From Eubacterium sp. (GTDB taxonomy: Bacteria; Bacillota; Clostridia; Lachnospirales; Lachnospiraceae): a stretch of 64,000 nt of DNA. Within the stretch, counting starts at the first letter, position 1, and each line of letters opens with the position of its first letter. Shown one piece after another: positions 35,789 through 43,794 of the stretch. Under the pieces are notes generated by a model. The model was not told the DNA's origin, ran no database searches, and saw only the letters and a list, made by a program, of their open reading frames with translations. Made by a program: the position numbers and the translations under genes. The stretch covers positions 1 through 64,000 of the forward strand of contig JAFUVQ010000005.1 of assembly GCA_017477505.1 (NCBI GenBank), given 5' to 3'.

Positions 35789-37231
35789 ATGAATTTACTT
35801 GAAGAAGCTATCATTTATTCTACGATTATGCATCAGGGTAAGGTTAGGAAGATAACCGGATCACCCTATATACTCCATCCTCTTGAGGTCGCTCAGATTC
35901 TTTCCGGAATGACTGATGATATGGAGATCATAGCCGCAGGTGTGCTGCATGATATCGTTGAAGATACAGACGGTACGCTGAAAGAAATAGAGAAACGCTT
36001 CGGAAAGAGAGTGGCTGAACTGGTTGATTCCGAGAGCGAAAAGGAATATGAATCAGAAGACAGGGCAGCTACATGGAGAAGGCGTAAAGAAGAAAGTCTT
36101 GAGAAACTTAAAACGAGTACCGACATAGGTGTAAAGATGCTATGGCTTGCAGATAAGCTGGCAAATATGCGGTCGCTTGCGGGCTCATATGGTGAGTTGG
36201 GTGATAAGGTTTGGGATTATCTGCATCAGAAAGACCCGGAGATACATAAGTGGTATTATAAGACGATAGCCGAATGCATCGAAATGGAGCTGAACAAAAC
36301 AGGGGCCTATAAGGAGTATATAGACAGGATAAACTACATCTGGCCCGGTACATTTGATACATCAAAGACCAAGTATAAGGAGTATCGAGAGATAGATGTT
36401 TCCGGTTGCAAACGTATCGGTAAGGGAGCCAAGGCAGAAGTATATCGTTACGATGAAGAACTTATCGTCAAAGTATATAACGAGAAGAATACTTATAAAG
36501 ATGTCGAGCGAGAGATAGCGCTTGCAAGAAATATATTCGTTCTTGGTCTTCCGACGGCGATATCCTTCGGTATAGTATCTGTCGGGAAAGGCTACGGCTC
36601 GATGTTTGAGCTGATAGATGCAAAGACCATCTCTGAGCTTATTGCAAAGAATCCTGAGCATACTGATTATTATGCCGGTGTCATGGCTGAGCTGGCATTG
36701 CAGATACATAATACTTGTCCGACCGATGATAAACTCTTCCCTAAGGCGTCCACATATATAGATTCCTGGATAAAGAGGGCAAGGCTGGGCGAAGAACTTG
36801 AGCAAAGGCTCAAAGAGATTATGGCTGCCCGACCTGCATCGGAATGTCTTGTTCATGGTGATCTCCATACGGGAAATGTATTTCTTGCGAACAATGAACC
36901 GCTGTTTATAGATGTAGACAGAATGGCGGTAGGAGATCCTATAATCGATCTTAGCAGTATGTATCTTTTCTATGTCGGTTATGCAGAACTTGATCCGAAG
37001 ATTATTGAGGATTTTATGGGTATCTCTTGTGAGACGGCTGCGGATTTCTATCATAGCTTTTTAAGACAATATCTTAAGACTGATGATGAAGCGGAACTTG
37101 AAGAGGCAGAACGTAGTTCGGCATTATGGGCGTTCGTCAGACTTATAGGTCAGATGAAAAAGAAGCCTCTTTCTCCGAAAGATGAGCAGGTAGTTAAGTC
37201 GCTCATAGATAAGATAAGCGAAATGGCTTAA
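35789..37231 (+). CDS. MESH1-like HD hydrolase fused to APH-type kinase
   Basis: This is 480 residues. Residues 1-180 form an HD-type metallohydrolase of the SpoT/MESH1 kind: H30 (HPLEVA), H54-D55 with E58-D59 (VLHDIVED), and D122 with N126 (ADKLANMR). The Rel synthetase domain is absent, so ppGpp or NADPH hydrolysis is possible. Residues about 205-480 are an aminoglycoside-phosphotransferase-like kinase: a Gly-rich RIGKGAKAEVYR loop, K228, catalytic HGDLHTGN (356-363) and metal FIDVD (D375). The kinase part matches the one at 40449-41624, including LPTAIS and the spacing to ELIDAK. It is the last gene of block 1, before a terminator. The fusion suggests a nucleotide-alarmone-linked signalling enzyme. 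Confidence 0.75.
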   Translation: MNLLEEAIIYSTIMHQGKVRKITGSPYILHPLEVAQILSGMTDDMEIIAAGVLHDIVEDTDGTLKEIEKRFGKRVAELVDSESEKEYESEDRAATWRRRKEESLEKLKTSTDIGVKMLWLADKLANMRSLAGSYGELGDKVWDYLHQKDPEIHKWYYKTIAECIEMELNKTGAYKEYIDRINYIWPGTFDTSKTKYKEYREIDVSGCKRIGKGAKAEVYRYDEELIVKVYNEKNTYKDVEREIALARNIFVLGLPTAISFGIVSVGKGYGSMFELIDAKTISELIAKNPEHTDYYAGVMAELALQIHNTCPTDDKLFPKASTYIDSWIKRARLGEELEQRLKEIMAARPASECLVHGDLHTGNVFLANNEPLFIDVDRMAVGDPIIDLSSMYLFYVGYAELDPKIIEDFMGISCETAADFYHSFLRQYLKTDDEAELEEAERSSALWAFVRLIGQMKKKPLSPKDEQVVKSLIDKISEMA

Positions 37232-37234
37232 AAG

Positions 37235-37260
37235 AAAAGGAGCATCATTGCTCCTTTTTT
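37235..37260 (+). terminator. terminator of the first accessory block
   Basis: A 9-bp stem AAAAGGAGC/GCTCCTTTT (37235-37243 with 37250-37258) with loop ATCATT runs into a row of T. It starts directly after the stop codon of the HD-APH gene and isolates the block from ecfA. Confidence 0.9.
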
Positions 37261-37307
37261 GGTTTCAATCCATTTTCATGAGGTACTTGAGACAATCCGG
37301 ATTATTA

Positions 37308-37336
37308 TTGCATATAAGCTTAAGTTTTATTATAAT
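37308..37336 (+). promoter_or_regulatory. promoter of ecfA-ecfT-truA
   Basis: TTGCAT (37308-37313), a 17-bp spacer and TATAAT (37331-37336) match the S10 operon promoter exactly in both hexamers and spacing. A small hairpin TGTGTC/GACACA (37362-37376) follows before the start codon, and the ribosome site of ecfA is weak. Confidence 0.8.
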
Positions 37337-37387
37337 CAAATGATAGAAGTATTGAGAGGCGTGTGTCCCTGACACAGATATACAGAG

Positions 37388-38860
37388 ATGGATAATTTCA
37401 GCGACAGCTATATCAAGATAAGAAATCTCAAAATTAAATATTTCAGAAAAAGTGATATTACATTAAATATCAGGAAGGGCGAGATTGTTGCCATAACCGG
37501 AGACAGCGGAAGCGGCAAGAGTCTTTTGCTTAAGTATCTTGGCGGTGTTATAAGACCGGAGCAGAATGGCGTTATAAGGGTCGGAGAGCTTGATCTTTAT
37601 AACGAGATTGATATTTATAAATATCACCGTCAATGCAGCATCGCATTTCAAAATCCGGAAGACAATCTCATATTTGATAATCTTGAAGCAGACATAAGAT
37701 TCGGCTACGAGAATATAGGAAAAACATTTGATGAAAAAGAGTTCCTGGATTCTCTCAAGCCATTTAATATTGCCGGAAAAGCAAGTATCTCTTATTCGGA
37801 ATTATCCGCGGGGGAGCTTGGAAGAGTGGCACTTTACAGTTCACTGATATTTGATCCGGATATCATTCTCTTTGATGAAGCTTTCTCAATGCAGGACAGA
37901 TCATTTTCAGAAAGAATTTTTATGGAAATGATACGTAAGGCGAAGGAAGAGAAGAAAACTTTTATATTTGTGTCCCACAGTGACAGGGAGATAGAGCAGG
38001 CTGACAGAATCATAGAAATGAAGCAGGGCGACATAGTAAGTGATTTCTCTACTGTTGCCGCAAGCCCCATGAAACAGGAGGGAATCGACAGAATCCTGAA
38101 GAATATGGAGCCTGAAGCGGAGCCTGTAGTGATCAGAGGGGCAGATGGAAAGCTTATCTACATCGACAGTTTCGTATTCCCTAATTCTGAAGAGGGTTCT
38201 CCGGTAATTCGCCTTAAGGATGTATCTTTCTTCCATAGAAGAAGGAAGACCAGACTTCATATAGTTCAGGATTTCAGCTATGATTTCATATCTGGAAGGC
38301 TGTATGTGATCAGCGGCAGATCGGGAGCGGGAAAGACTACATTTTTAAAGCTTCTGAACGGACTTATTCATGCCAAAAAGGGAAATGTATATGCTTTTGG
38401 TAAAAAGTTTCCGGGCTACGGCAGAAATGGCTGGCTTAAGATAAAAGATGACAACCATGTTGCTTATCTGAACCGTCTCCGTAAGCGGATAGGATACGTC
38501 GGACAGTTTCCGGATGGTCAGCTGATTCCGGGTAAGATTATAGATGATGTGATGTACGGACCGATTAATTTCGGAAGCGACAGCTCGAAAGCAAGGAACC
38601 AGGCAAGACTTGCTCTCAGAACCATGCAGCTGGATGACGAGTTATGGAACATGAATACTGATACCCTTTCATACGGGCAGAAGAATCGTGTTGCCGTAGC
38701 AGGGGCTATTGCCGCAGAACCGGACATCCTGCTTATGGATATGCCTTTTGAAGGACTTGATCTTAAGGGCGAGAAGCTGATGGCAACTCTGATTTCTGAG
38801 TATATTACAGCAGGAAAGACAGTTATTATTACCGAGGTTGTTGATGATACTGCCAGATAA
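37388..38860 (+). CDS. ECF transporter ATPase, two fused ABC domains
   Basis: This is 490 residues, the fused equivalent of EcfA1-EcfA2 that energise vitamin/metal uptake by ECF transporters. Domain 1 (about 8-220): Walker A GDSGSGKS (38-45), Q88, signature LSAGE (139-143), D163-E164, H197. Domain 2 (about 273-490): Walker A GRSGAGKT (310-317), signature LSYGQ, but D451-M452 where catalytic Glu is expected, and E483 where the switch His should be. So one of the two ATP sites is degenerate. The protein ends soon after, lacking the usual C-terminal EcfA extension. It is followed by ecfT with a TAATG overlap. The S-components are elsewhere. Confidence 0.85.
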   Translation: MDNFSDSYIKIRNLKIKYFRKSDITLNIRKGEIVAITGDSGSGKSLLLKYLGGVIRPEQNGVIRVGELDLYNEIDIYKYHRQCSIAFQNPEDNLIFDNLEADIRFGYENIGKTFDEKEFLDSLKPFNIAGKASISYSELSAGELGRVALYSSLIFDPDIILFDEAFSMQDRSFSERIFMEMIRKAKEEKKTFIFVSHSDREIEQADRIIEMKQGDIVSDFSTVAASPMKQEGIDRILKNMEPEAEPVVIRGADGKLIYIDSFVFPNSEEGSPVIRLKDVSFFHRRRKTRLHIVQDFSYDFISGRLYVISGRSGAGKTTFLKLLNGLIHAKKGNVYAFGKKFPGYGRNGWLKIKDDNHVAYLNRLRKRIGYVGQFPDGQLIPGKIIDDVMYGPINFGSDSSKARNQARLALRTMQLDDELWNMNTDTLSYGQKNRVAVAGAIAAEPDILLMDMPFEGLDLKGEKLMATLISEYITAGKTVIITEVVDDTAR

Positions 38861-39621
38861 TGGCACTCAATTGGTACTTACGAATGAATAAAGGATATTT
38901 GTTTGGGCAATTTAATAATGGTACTTCGGCAGTCCATAGGCTGGATCCCAGGACGAAGATATATATGCTGATTGCTTATATCATAATCAGTATCCTTGCA
39001 ATGCGGTGGGTACCGGTAGCGATAATCGGCGTATTTGCATTTATCTTTGTACTGCTTTCGGATATTCCTTTTGGAAATGTATTTAAGGCGGCTTTCTGGA
39101 TATATCTCTTTTTCTTCTGTATATCCATGCTGACCATAATCTTTCTGGGCTGGCAGTCGGCAGTGATGCTTATGATAAGGCTCTTCGGCATTACCATAGT
39201 GACTGAAATAGTAATTATGTCAACCAGACCTGACGACCTTCTGTCAGGCTTTTCTCAGGGCTTCAGGATGCCGGAAGAAATGTCCATGATGTGGATGCTG
39301 AACTTCTCATTTCTCCCTGTATTTGGAAATGAAATGCGTGTGCTCCGCGACACCATGGCAGCAAGAGGCCATGATAACGTTGAGGGAAAGCTTTTTGAGA
39401 GGATTATGTTCAATACGCCGCTTGTTTCTTCGGTTCTGAGGCGTTCAAAGAGGAAAACAGCCTCTATAAGTGATGCGATGCGCCTTAAATGTTACGATAA
39501 GGATTCCAACAGGATAGTAATGAAGCCGCTGAAATTTACGGCGCTTGACAGAAATGCACTGATCATAATGATAGTGGTTATTGCCGCAGTAGTGGTGATG
39601 CAGTTTGTTGTGAAACTTTAG
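38860..39621 (+). CDS. ecfT: ECF transporter transmembrane coupling protein EcfT
   Basis: This is 253 residues with LDPRTKI near the N-terminus, about five membrane helices, and the cytoplasmic coupling helix with AARG (DTMAARGHDN). The second coupling motif is degenerate (AMRLKCYD rather than a second A-R-G). EcfT transmits ATPase movement to substrate-binding S proteins. Its ATG overlaps the ecfA stop (TAATG). A hairpin GACAGG/CCTGTC (39633-39653) lies between it and truA. Confidence 0.88.
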   Translation: MALNWYLRMNKGYLFGQFNNGTSAVHRLDPRTKIYMLIAYIIISILAMRWVPVAIIGVFAFIFVLLSDIPFGNVFKAAFWIYLFFFCISMLTIIFLGWQSAVMLMIRLFGITIVTEIVIMSTRPDDLLSGFSQGFRMPEEMSMMWMLNFSFLPVFGNEMRVLRDTMAARGHDNVEGKLFERIMFNTPLVSSVLRRSKRKTASISDAMRLKCYDKDSNRIVMKPLKFTALDRNALIIMIVVIAAVVVMQFVVKL

Positions 39622-39680
39622 ATAATATATCCGACAGGTCCCCGGCGCCTGTCATACAGTCGGAAACGGAATATCGACAA

Positions 39681-40427
39681 ATGAAAAGAATTAAACTGAT
39701 AGTTGCATATGATGGCACAAATTACTGTGGGTGGCAGGTGCAGGACAACGGAATTACCATAGAAGGTGTTCTGAACAGGGAACTTTCATCGCTGCTGGGC
39801 TGTGAAACCGAAGTTATCGGTGCCAGCAGAACTGATTCAGGGGTGCATGCACTTGGAAATGTTTGTATCTTTGATACAGAAAGCAGGATACCGCCCGAAA
39901 AATATGCATATGCACTGAACGCGAGACTTCCCGAAGATATAAGGATAGTCGATTCCTGTGAGGTTGAACCGGATTTTCATCCGAGGTACAGGGATTCCAT
40001 TAAAACATATGAATATAAGATTTGGAATGACCGGTTTATGAATCCGGTCATGCGATTATATACCAAGTTCTGTTATTATGATCTTGACGTGGATGCCATG
40101 GAGAGAGCAGGACAGTATCTGGTCGGAGAACATGATTTTAAGAGCTTCTGCTCTGCCGGAAGTCAGGTGTCGACCACAGTAAGAAAGATAAAGAGCCTTT
40201 CCGTAAAACGTGATGAGAGAGAACCGAGGCTGATAACCATACGTGTCAGCGGCTACGGTTTCCTTTACAATATGGTCCGCATCATCGCCGGAACACTTAT
40301 GGAAGTGGGAGCCGGCCAACGGGAAGAAAAGGATGTAGAGAGGATCCTTGCCGCCTGCGACAGAACAGTAGCAGGCAAAAGGGCAGAGGCAGAAGGACTG
40401 ACATTGGTCGGGATTGAGTATCTGTAG
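39681..40427 (+). CDS. truA: tRNA pseudouridine synthase A
   Basis: This is 248 residues, full length. It has the YDGTNYCGWQVQ start and the ASRTDSGVHALGN motif with catalytic D52. TruA makes pseudouridine at positions 38-40 of the tRNA anticodon stem. Its position after ecfA-ecfT and normally just before rplM-rpsI is the classic Firmicutes order, here interrupted downstream by 5.8 kb. Its ribosome site is weak (CGGAAACGGAATATC). Confidence 0.95.
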   Translation: MKRIKLIVAYDGTNYCGWQVQDNGITIEGVLNRELSSLLGCETEVIGASRTDSGVHALGNVCIFDTESRIPPEKYAYALNARLPEDIRIVDSCEVEPDFHPRYRDSIKTYEYKIWNDRFMNPVMRLYTKFCYYDLDVDAMERAGQYLVGEHDFKSFCSAGSQVSTTVRKIKSLSVKRDEREPRLITIRVSGYGFLYNMVRIIAGTLMEVGAGQREEKDVERILAACDRTVAGKRAEAEGLTLVGIEYL

Positions 40428-40448
40428 ATTTACCACAGGAGGTGCAGG

Positions 40449-41624
40449 ATGAAAACAAGCACGGAGAACAACACTTTGACAATATACCTTGAAGGACGTA
40501 TTGATACGAATAATGCGGCGGAGGTAGAGAATGAGATTATGGAAGCCGTCGGGGCAAATGCTGACGGGAATCTAGTTATAGATGCGGAACATCTGGAATA
40601 TATCTCTTCGGCAGGCTTGCGCGTACTGATGAAGCTGCGTAAAAGCGCAGGAAAATCGCTGCCTATCATCAATGTATCCTCTGAGGTTTATGAGATTCTC
40701 AATGTGACCGGTTTTACGGAGTTGCTTGAAGTGAAAAAGGCTCTTCGGAGCATTAATGTTGAGGGGCTTGAAGAAATCGGACGCGGCGCTACGTCACAGG
40801 TTTATCGTATTGACAGAGAAACGGTGCTGAAAGTTTTTAAGCCCAATACCAGTCTTGAAATTATCAATCAGGAAAATGAGCGTAGCCGAAATGCTTTCGT
40901 AAGTGGCATACCTACAGCCATTTCCTATGATATCGTGAAAGTAGGGGACTGCTATGGAACGGTGTACGAGCTTCTGGATGCGAAGGATTTCCTTAGTATC
41001 GTAGAAAATGATAAAGAGCATTTGAAGGAACATATCAGTAAATTTGCAAAAGCCACGCGGGAAATGAACCGGATTGAAGTGGATCCTGCTAAATTTCCGC
41101 CAACCAAAGCGGGTTCACTTTATGTTTTACCGAGGCTGGAGGGCCTCTGCACGAAGGAGGAAATCGATAAGCTTAGGAAACTTTATGAAATTATTCCTGA
41201 CAGAAATACATTTATTCATGGCGACTGTCATTTGGGTAATGTCATGATGCAGAACGACGAACTGGTTTTCATCGATCTGATGACATGCGGAAGCGGTCAT
41301 CCGGTGTTTGAAATGTCATCCATGTGTTCTGTTTACCACATGCCACCGAAATTTGGAAGTCGTGAGGCAAGTCCGCTCCTTCGAAATTTTACAGAAGAGG
41401 AATCTTCCGAAATCTGGAATATTTATCTGCGCAGCTATCTGGATACAGAGGATGAGGAATTACTGAATAAAGCTGAACGGCAGATTACCGCCGTTGCATC
41501 TGCCAGGACACTTTTTGCTGCAGTATTCTTGCCGGGGCTGATTGCTCCGGAACGATTAGAAGAAATGAAGCGTACCGCTTTAGATTATGTAGATGAGGGA
41601 CTGGAGCCTTTAGTGTTTGACTAA
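40449..41624 (+). CDS. STAS domain - APH-type kinase fusion
   Basis: This is 391 residues. Residues 1-98 form a STAS (anti-sigma antagonist-like) domain with the phosphoacceptor motif YISSAGLRVLMK (S53/S54). Residues about 106-385 are an APH-type kinase with EIGRGATSQVYR, K128, catalytic HGDCHLGN (257-264, D259, N264) and D276. It shares with the HD-APH protein at 35789-37231 the GIPTAIS..IVKVG..YG..YELLDAK stretch, so the kinases are homologous. STAS proteins are usually phosphorylated on Ser by HPK-type kinases; a built-in kinase would be unusual. AGGAGGTGCAGG precedes the ATG, 21 bp after truA. Target unknown. Confidence 0.75.
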   Translation: MKTSTENNTLTIYLEGRIDTNNAAEVENEIMEAVGANADGNLVIDAEHLEYISSAGLRVLMKLRKSAGKSLPIINVSSEVYEILNVTGFTELLEVKKALRSINVEGLEEIGRGATSQVYRIDRETVLKVFKPNTSLEIINQENERSRNAFVSGIPTAISYDIVKVGDCYGTVYELLDAKDFLSIVENDKEHLKEHISKFAKATREMNRIEVDPAKFPPTKAGSLYVLPRLEGLCTKEEIDKLRKLYEIIPDRNTFIHGDCHLGNVMMQNDELVFIDLMTCGSGHPVFEMSSMCSVYHMPPKFGSREASPLLRNFTEEESSEIWNIYLRSYLDTEDEELLNKAERQITAVASARTLFAAVFLPGLIAPERLEEMKRTALDYVDEGLEPLVFD

Positions 41625-41639
41625 TACAGGAGAATAACC

Positions 41640-41702
41640 GTGCCGAAGGATGTAAATGAGCCTAAGCCGGCTAAAGGGCAGGAGATAGTGCCCGGAAAGT
41701 AG
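41640..41702 (+). CDS. possible 20-residue peptide before moxR
   Basis: A GTG with CAGGAGAATAACC upstream opens a 20-codon frame rich in Pro and Lys (VPKDVNEPKPAKGQEIVPGK) ending at TAG 41700-41702, 8 bp before the MoxR ATG. The strong ribosome site is the only real evidence; it may be a leader peptide that brings ribosomes to moxR, whose own site is poor. No family is recognised. Confidence 0.3.
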   Translation: MPKDVNEPKPAKGQEIVPGK

Positions 41703-41710
41703 TAATTGAA

Positions 41711-42637
41711 ATGCAGGAAAAGATTGTATTATTAAAAGAGAATATAACTAAAAGATTTATAGGTAAGGATGAGGTTGTCCATAACCTTATGGTCGCTCTC
41801 CTTGCCGGCGGTCATGTGCTTATAGAAGATGTTCCGGGAGTTGGTAAGACAACTCTGGCGAAGGCTCTTGCCATGTCAGTTAAGGCTGATTTTGCCAGAA
41901 TTCAGTTTACGCCGGATACACTTCCCACGGACGTTACAGGCACATCCATTTTCGATAAAGAAAGATCGGAGTTCCGGGTAGTAAAGGGGCCTATAGTAAA
42001 TGATATTATTCTCGCTGATGAGATAAACCGTACATCCCCCAGGACTCAGTCAGCTCTTCTCGAGGCTATGGAGGAGAGACAGGTCACTATAGACGGGAAG
42101 ACATTTAAGCTTTCTGAGATATTCATGGTGATCGCAACCCAGAATCCTTCGGAACAGATAGGTACTTATCCGCTTCCGGAAGCTGAGTTGGACCGATTCA
42201 TGATGATGCAGAGCATAGGTTATCCCGACAAGGCTATGCAGCAGAAAATGGCAAAAAGCTTTCTTACGGGAGAATTTGAGCAGGCTACTGAACCTGTCCT
42301 CACCGTAGAAGATATTATGGAAATGAAAAAGGCTGTCAAAAATGTCATTATAAAGGACGAGATGATCGACTATGCCCTTAAGATAGTTGATGATACAAGG
42401 CGTATCGAAGAACTGGAATACGGACTCAGTCCCCGTGCGGGACTTGATCTTCTGGCGGCATCCCGCGCAAATGCATTTGTCGAAGGAAGGGACTACGTGA
42501 TTCCGGAAGATATCATCCGAATGGCAGGAGTTACGCTGCCTCACAGACTTGTCCTTACCGCAAAAGCACACATGAATAAGTATACGGGACAGCAGCTTAT
42601 CACAAGAGTGGTAGATTCCATCAAACGACCTGAATAA
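41711..42637 (+). CDS. MoxR-family AAA+ ATPase
   Basis: This is 308 residues with Walker A EDVPGVGKTT (K46-T47), Walker B IILADEINRT (D103-E104), sensor ATQNPSEQIGTYPLPEAELD and a C-terminal lid domain. MoxR ATPases act as chaperones for metal or membrane protein assembly and typically sit with DUF58 and transglutaminase-type proteins, as here. The start at 41711 has only weak ribosome-site similarity. It is separated from the DUF58 gene by 111 bp holding a direct repeat. Confidence 0.93.
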   Translation: MQEKIVLLKENITKRFIGKDEVVHNLMVALLAGGHVLIEDVPGVGKTTLAKALAMSVKADFARIQFTPDTLPTDVTGTSIFDKERSEFRVVKGPIVNDIILADEINRTSPRTQSALLEAMEERQVTIDGKTFKLSEIFMVIATQNPSEQIGTYPLPEAELDRFMMMQSIGYPDKAMQQKMAKSFLTGEFEQATEPVLTVEDIMEMKKAVKNVIIKDEMIDYALKIVDDTRRIEELEYGLSPRAGLDLLAASRANAFVEGRDYVIPEDIIRMAGVTLPHRLVLTAKAHMNKYTGQQLITRVVDSIKRPE

Positions 42638-42648
42638 TTGACATATTA

Positions 42649-42739
42649 CGGATTTCAGGGTGAGTAGATTTAATCAGTAACGTGTATTAATATCGGAGTA
42701 ATCCGGATTTCAGGGTGAGTAAATTATAAATCAGTAACG
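42649..42739 (+). repeat. direct repeat between moxR and DUF58 genes
   Basis: Two copies (42649-42682 and 42704-42739) share CGGATTTCAGGGTGAGTA followed by an ATTxxAATCAGTAACG tail, differing by small changes. The pair fills most of the 111-bp gap. It seems a recent local duplication, since the copies differ at few positions. The second copy ends 9 bp before the DUF58 ATG. Confidence 0.8.
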
Positions 42740-42748
42740 CAAAATAAA

Positions 42749-43786
42749 ATGAGAAGCAGAACAGTAAAAAGAATCATATATTTAGCAGTTCTCATTGCAT
42801 CAGGAGTTCTGGTCAGCAATATAGGAGGCGCATTTTCTTACGCCTTCTTTTTTGCGGTGCTTCTTTATCCTGTTGCTGCAGTGCTGCAGATCATTTATAC
42901 AAGAATTGCACTCAGAGTTTATCAGGAGGTTGACGGAAGGCTTCTTTATAAGGCGGCTCCTGTTACTTATCAGATAATGATCGAGAATAACTGGTTCATC
43001 CCTATATCGGGAGTGAAACTTTCCTACGATAAAGAGGTTTCCGGATTTGAAGATGATTATACCTATAGGGAATTCAGTCTTGCACCGAGAGGACTTGAAA
43101 GCGTCAGTACCAGACTCACATGCCGCATGGCAGGGAATTTTGAGGCAGGAATCACGAGGATACATCTGCAGGACTGCTTCGGCATAATTACATTTGATTA
43201 TGATATTCCGACACCCCTCAGGGTGAGTGTTCTTCCTGTCATAACTGATATAGCGGTGAATGATATCAGCAGATTAAATACCTTGCAGCAGAGCGGTAAG
43301 GCAAGATTCAGAATGGAGCGGGAAGAGGAAAGTCTGGGGGATGAAACAAGACGCTATATAGAAGGTGACCGCCTCAGCACGGTTCATTGGAAGAATTATG
43401 CAAGGTCAGGGGAGCTTCGCATCAGGCTTCCGGAGAAACAGAATTCGGAAATGATGAGCATCGCCTGCATCACGGATGATACGTCAAAAGATATAAAAAT
43501 CAGAGACTTCATGCTTGAATACATAGTCTCCATAGCAAACTGGTTCGCTGAGCAGAAGAAACCGGTGAGATTTGTATATTATAATGCAGGCCCGAGAGAA
43601 TGCCTGGTGGACGATTATGAAAGCTTCAAGGAGTTCTATCTTTCGGTGCTTCCGGAGATAGGCAGAGGCATGAAGGATGAGGAAGCTGCAGAAGTGAAGG
43701 ATGAACTTTTGATGGAAACTATGAAATCACACGGAGTTTATTTCGCATTCAGCGAGGCGGCCGGAGAGTTGGCTAGATTAGGATGA
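42749..43786 (+). CDS. DUF58 membrane protein
   Basis: This is 345 residues. Two N-terminal membrane helices (about 8-50) precede a soluble part whose DUF58 hallmark reads GDRLSTVHWKNYARSGELR (about 210-229), followed by a von Willebrand-like segment. DUF58 proteins partner with MoxR ATPases and transglutaminase-like proteins; their biochemical function is unsettled. The ATG at 42749 lacks a clear Shine-Dalgarno sequence. The next gene begins 8 bp later. Confidence 0.9.
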   Translation: MRSRTVKRIIYLAVLIASGVLVSNIGGAFSYAFFFAVLLYPVAAVLQIIYTRIALRVYQEVDGRLLYKAAPVTYQIMIENNWFIPISGVKLSYDKEVSGFEDDYTYREFSLAPRGLESVSTRLTCRMAGNFEAGITRIHLQDCFGIITFDYDIPTPLRVSVLPVITDIAVNDISRLNTLQQSGKARFRMEREEESLGDETRRYIEGDRLSTVHWKNYARSGELRIRLPEKQNSEMMSIACITDDTSKDIKIRDFMLEYIVSIANWFAEQKKPVRFVYYNAGPRECLVDDYESFKEFYLSVLPEIGRGMKDEEAAEVKDELLMETMKSHGVYFAFSEAAGELARLG

Positions 43787-43794
43787 AATAATAA

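Noticed and set aside
36362..37054. Minus-strand open frame of 230 codons
   Set aside because: Antisense to the kinase half of the HD-APH gene; Cys/Tyr/Ile-rich shadow without a ribosome site.
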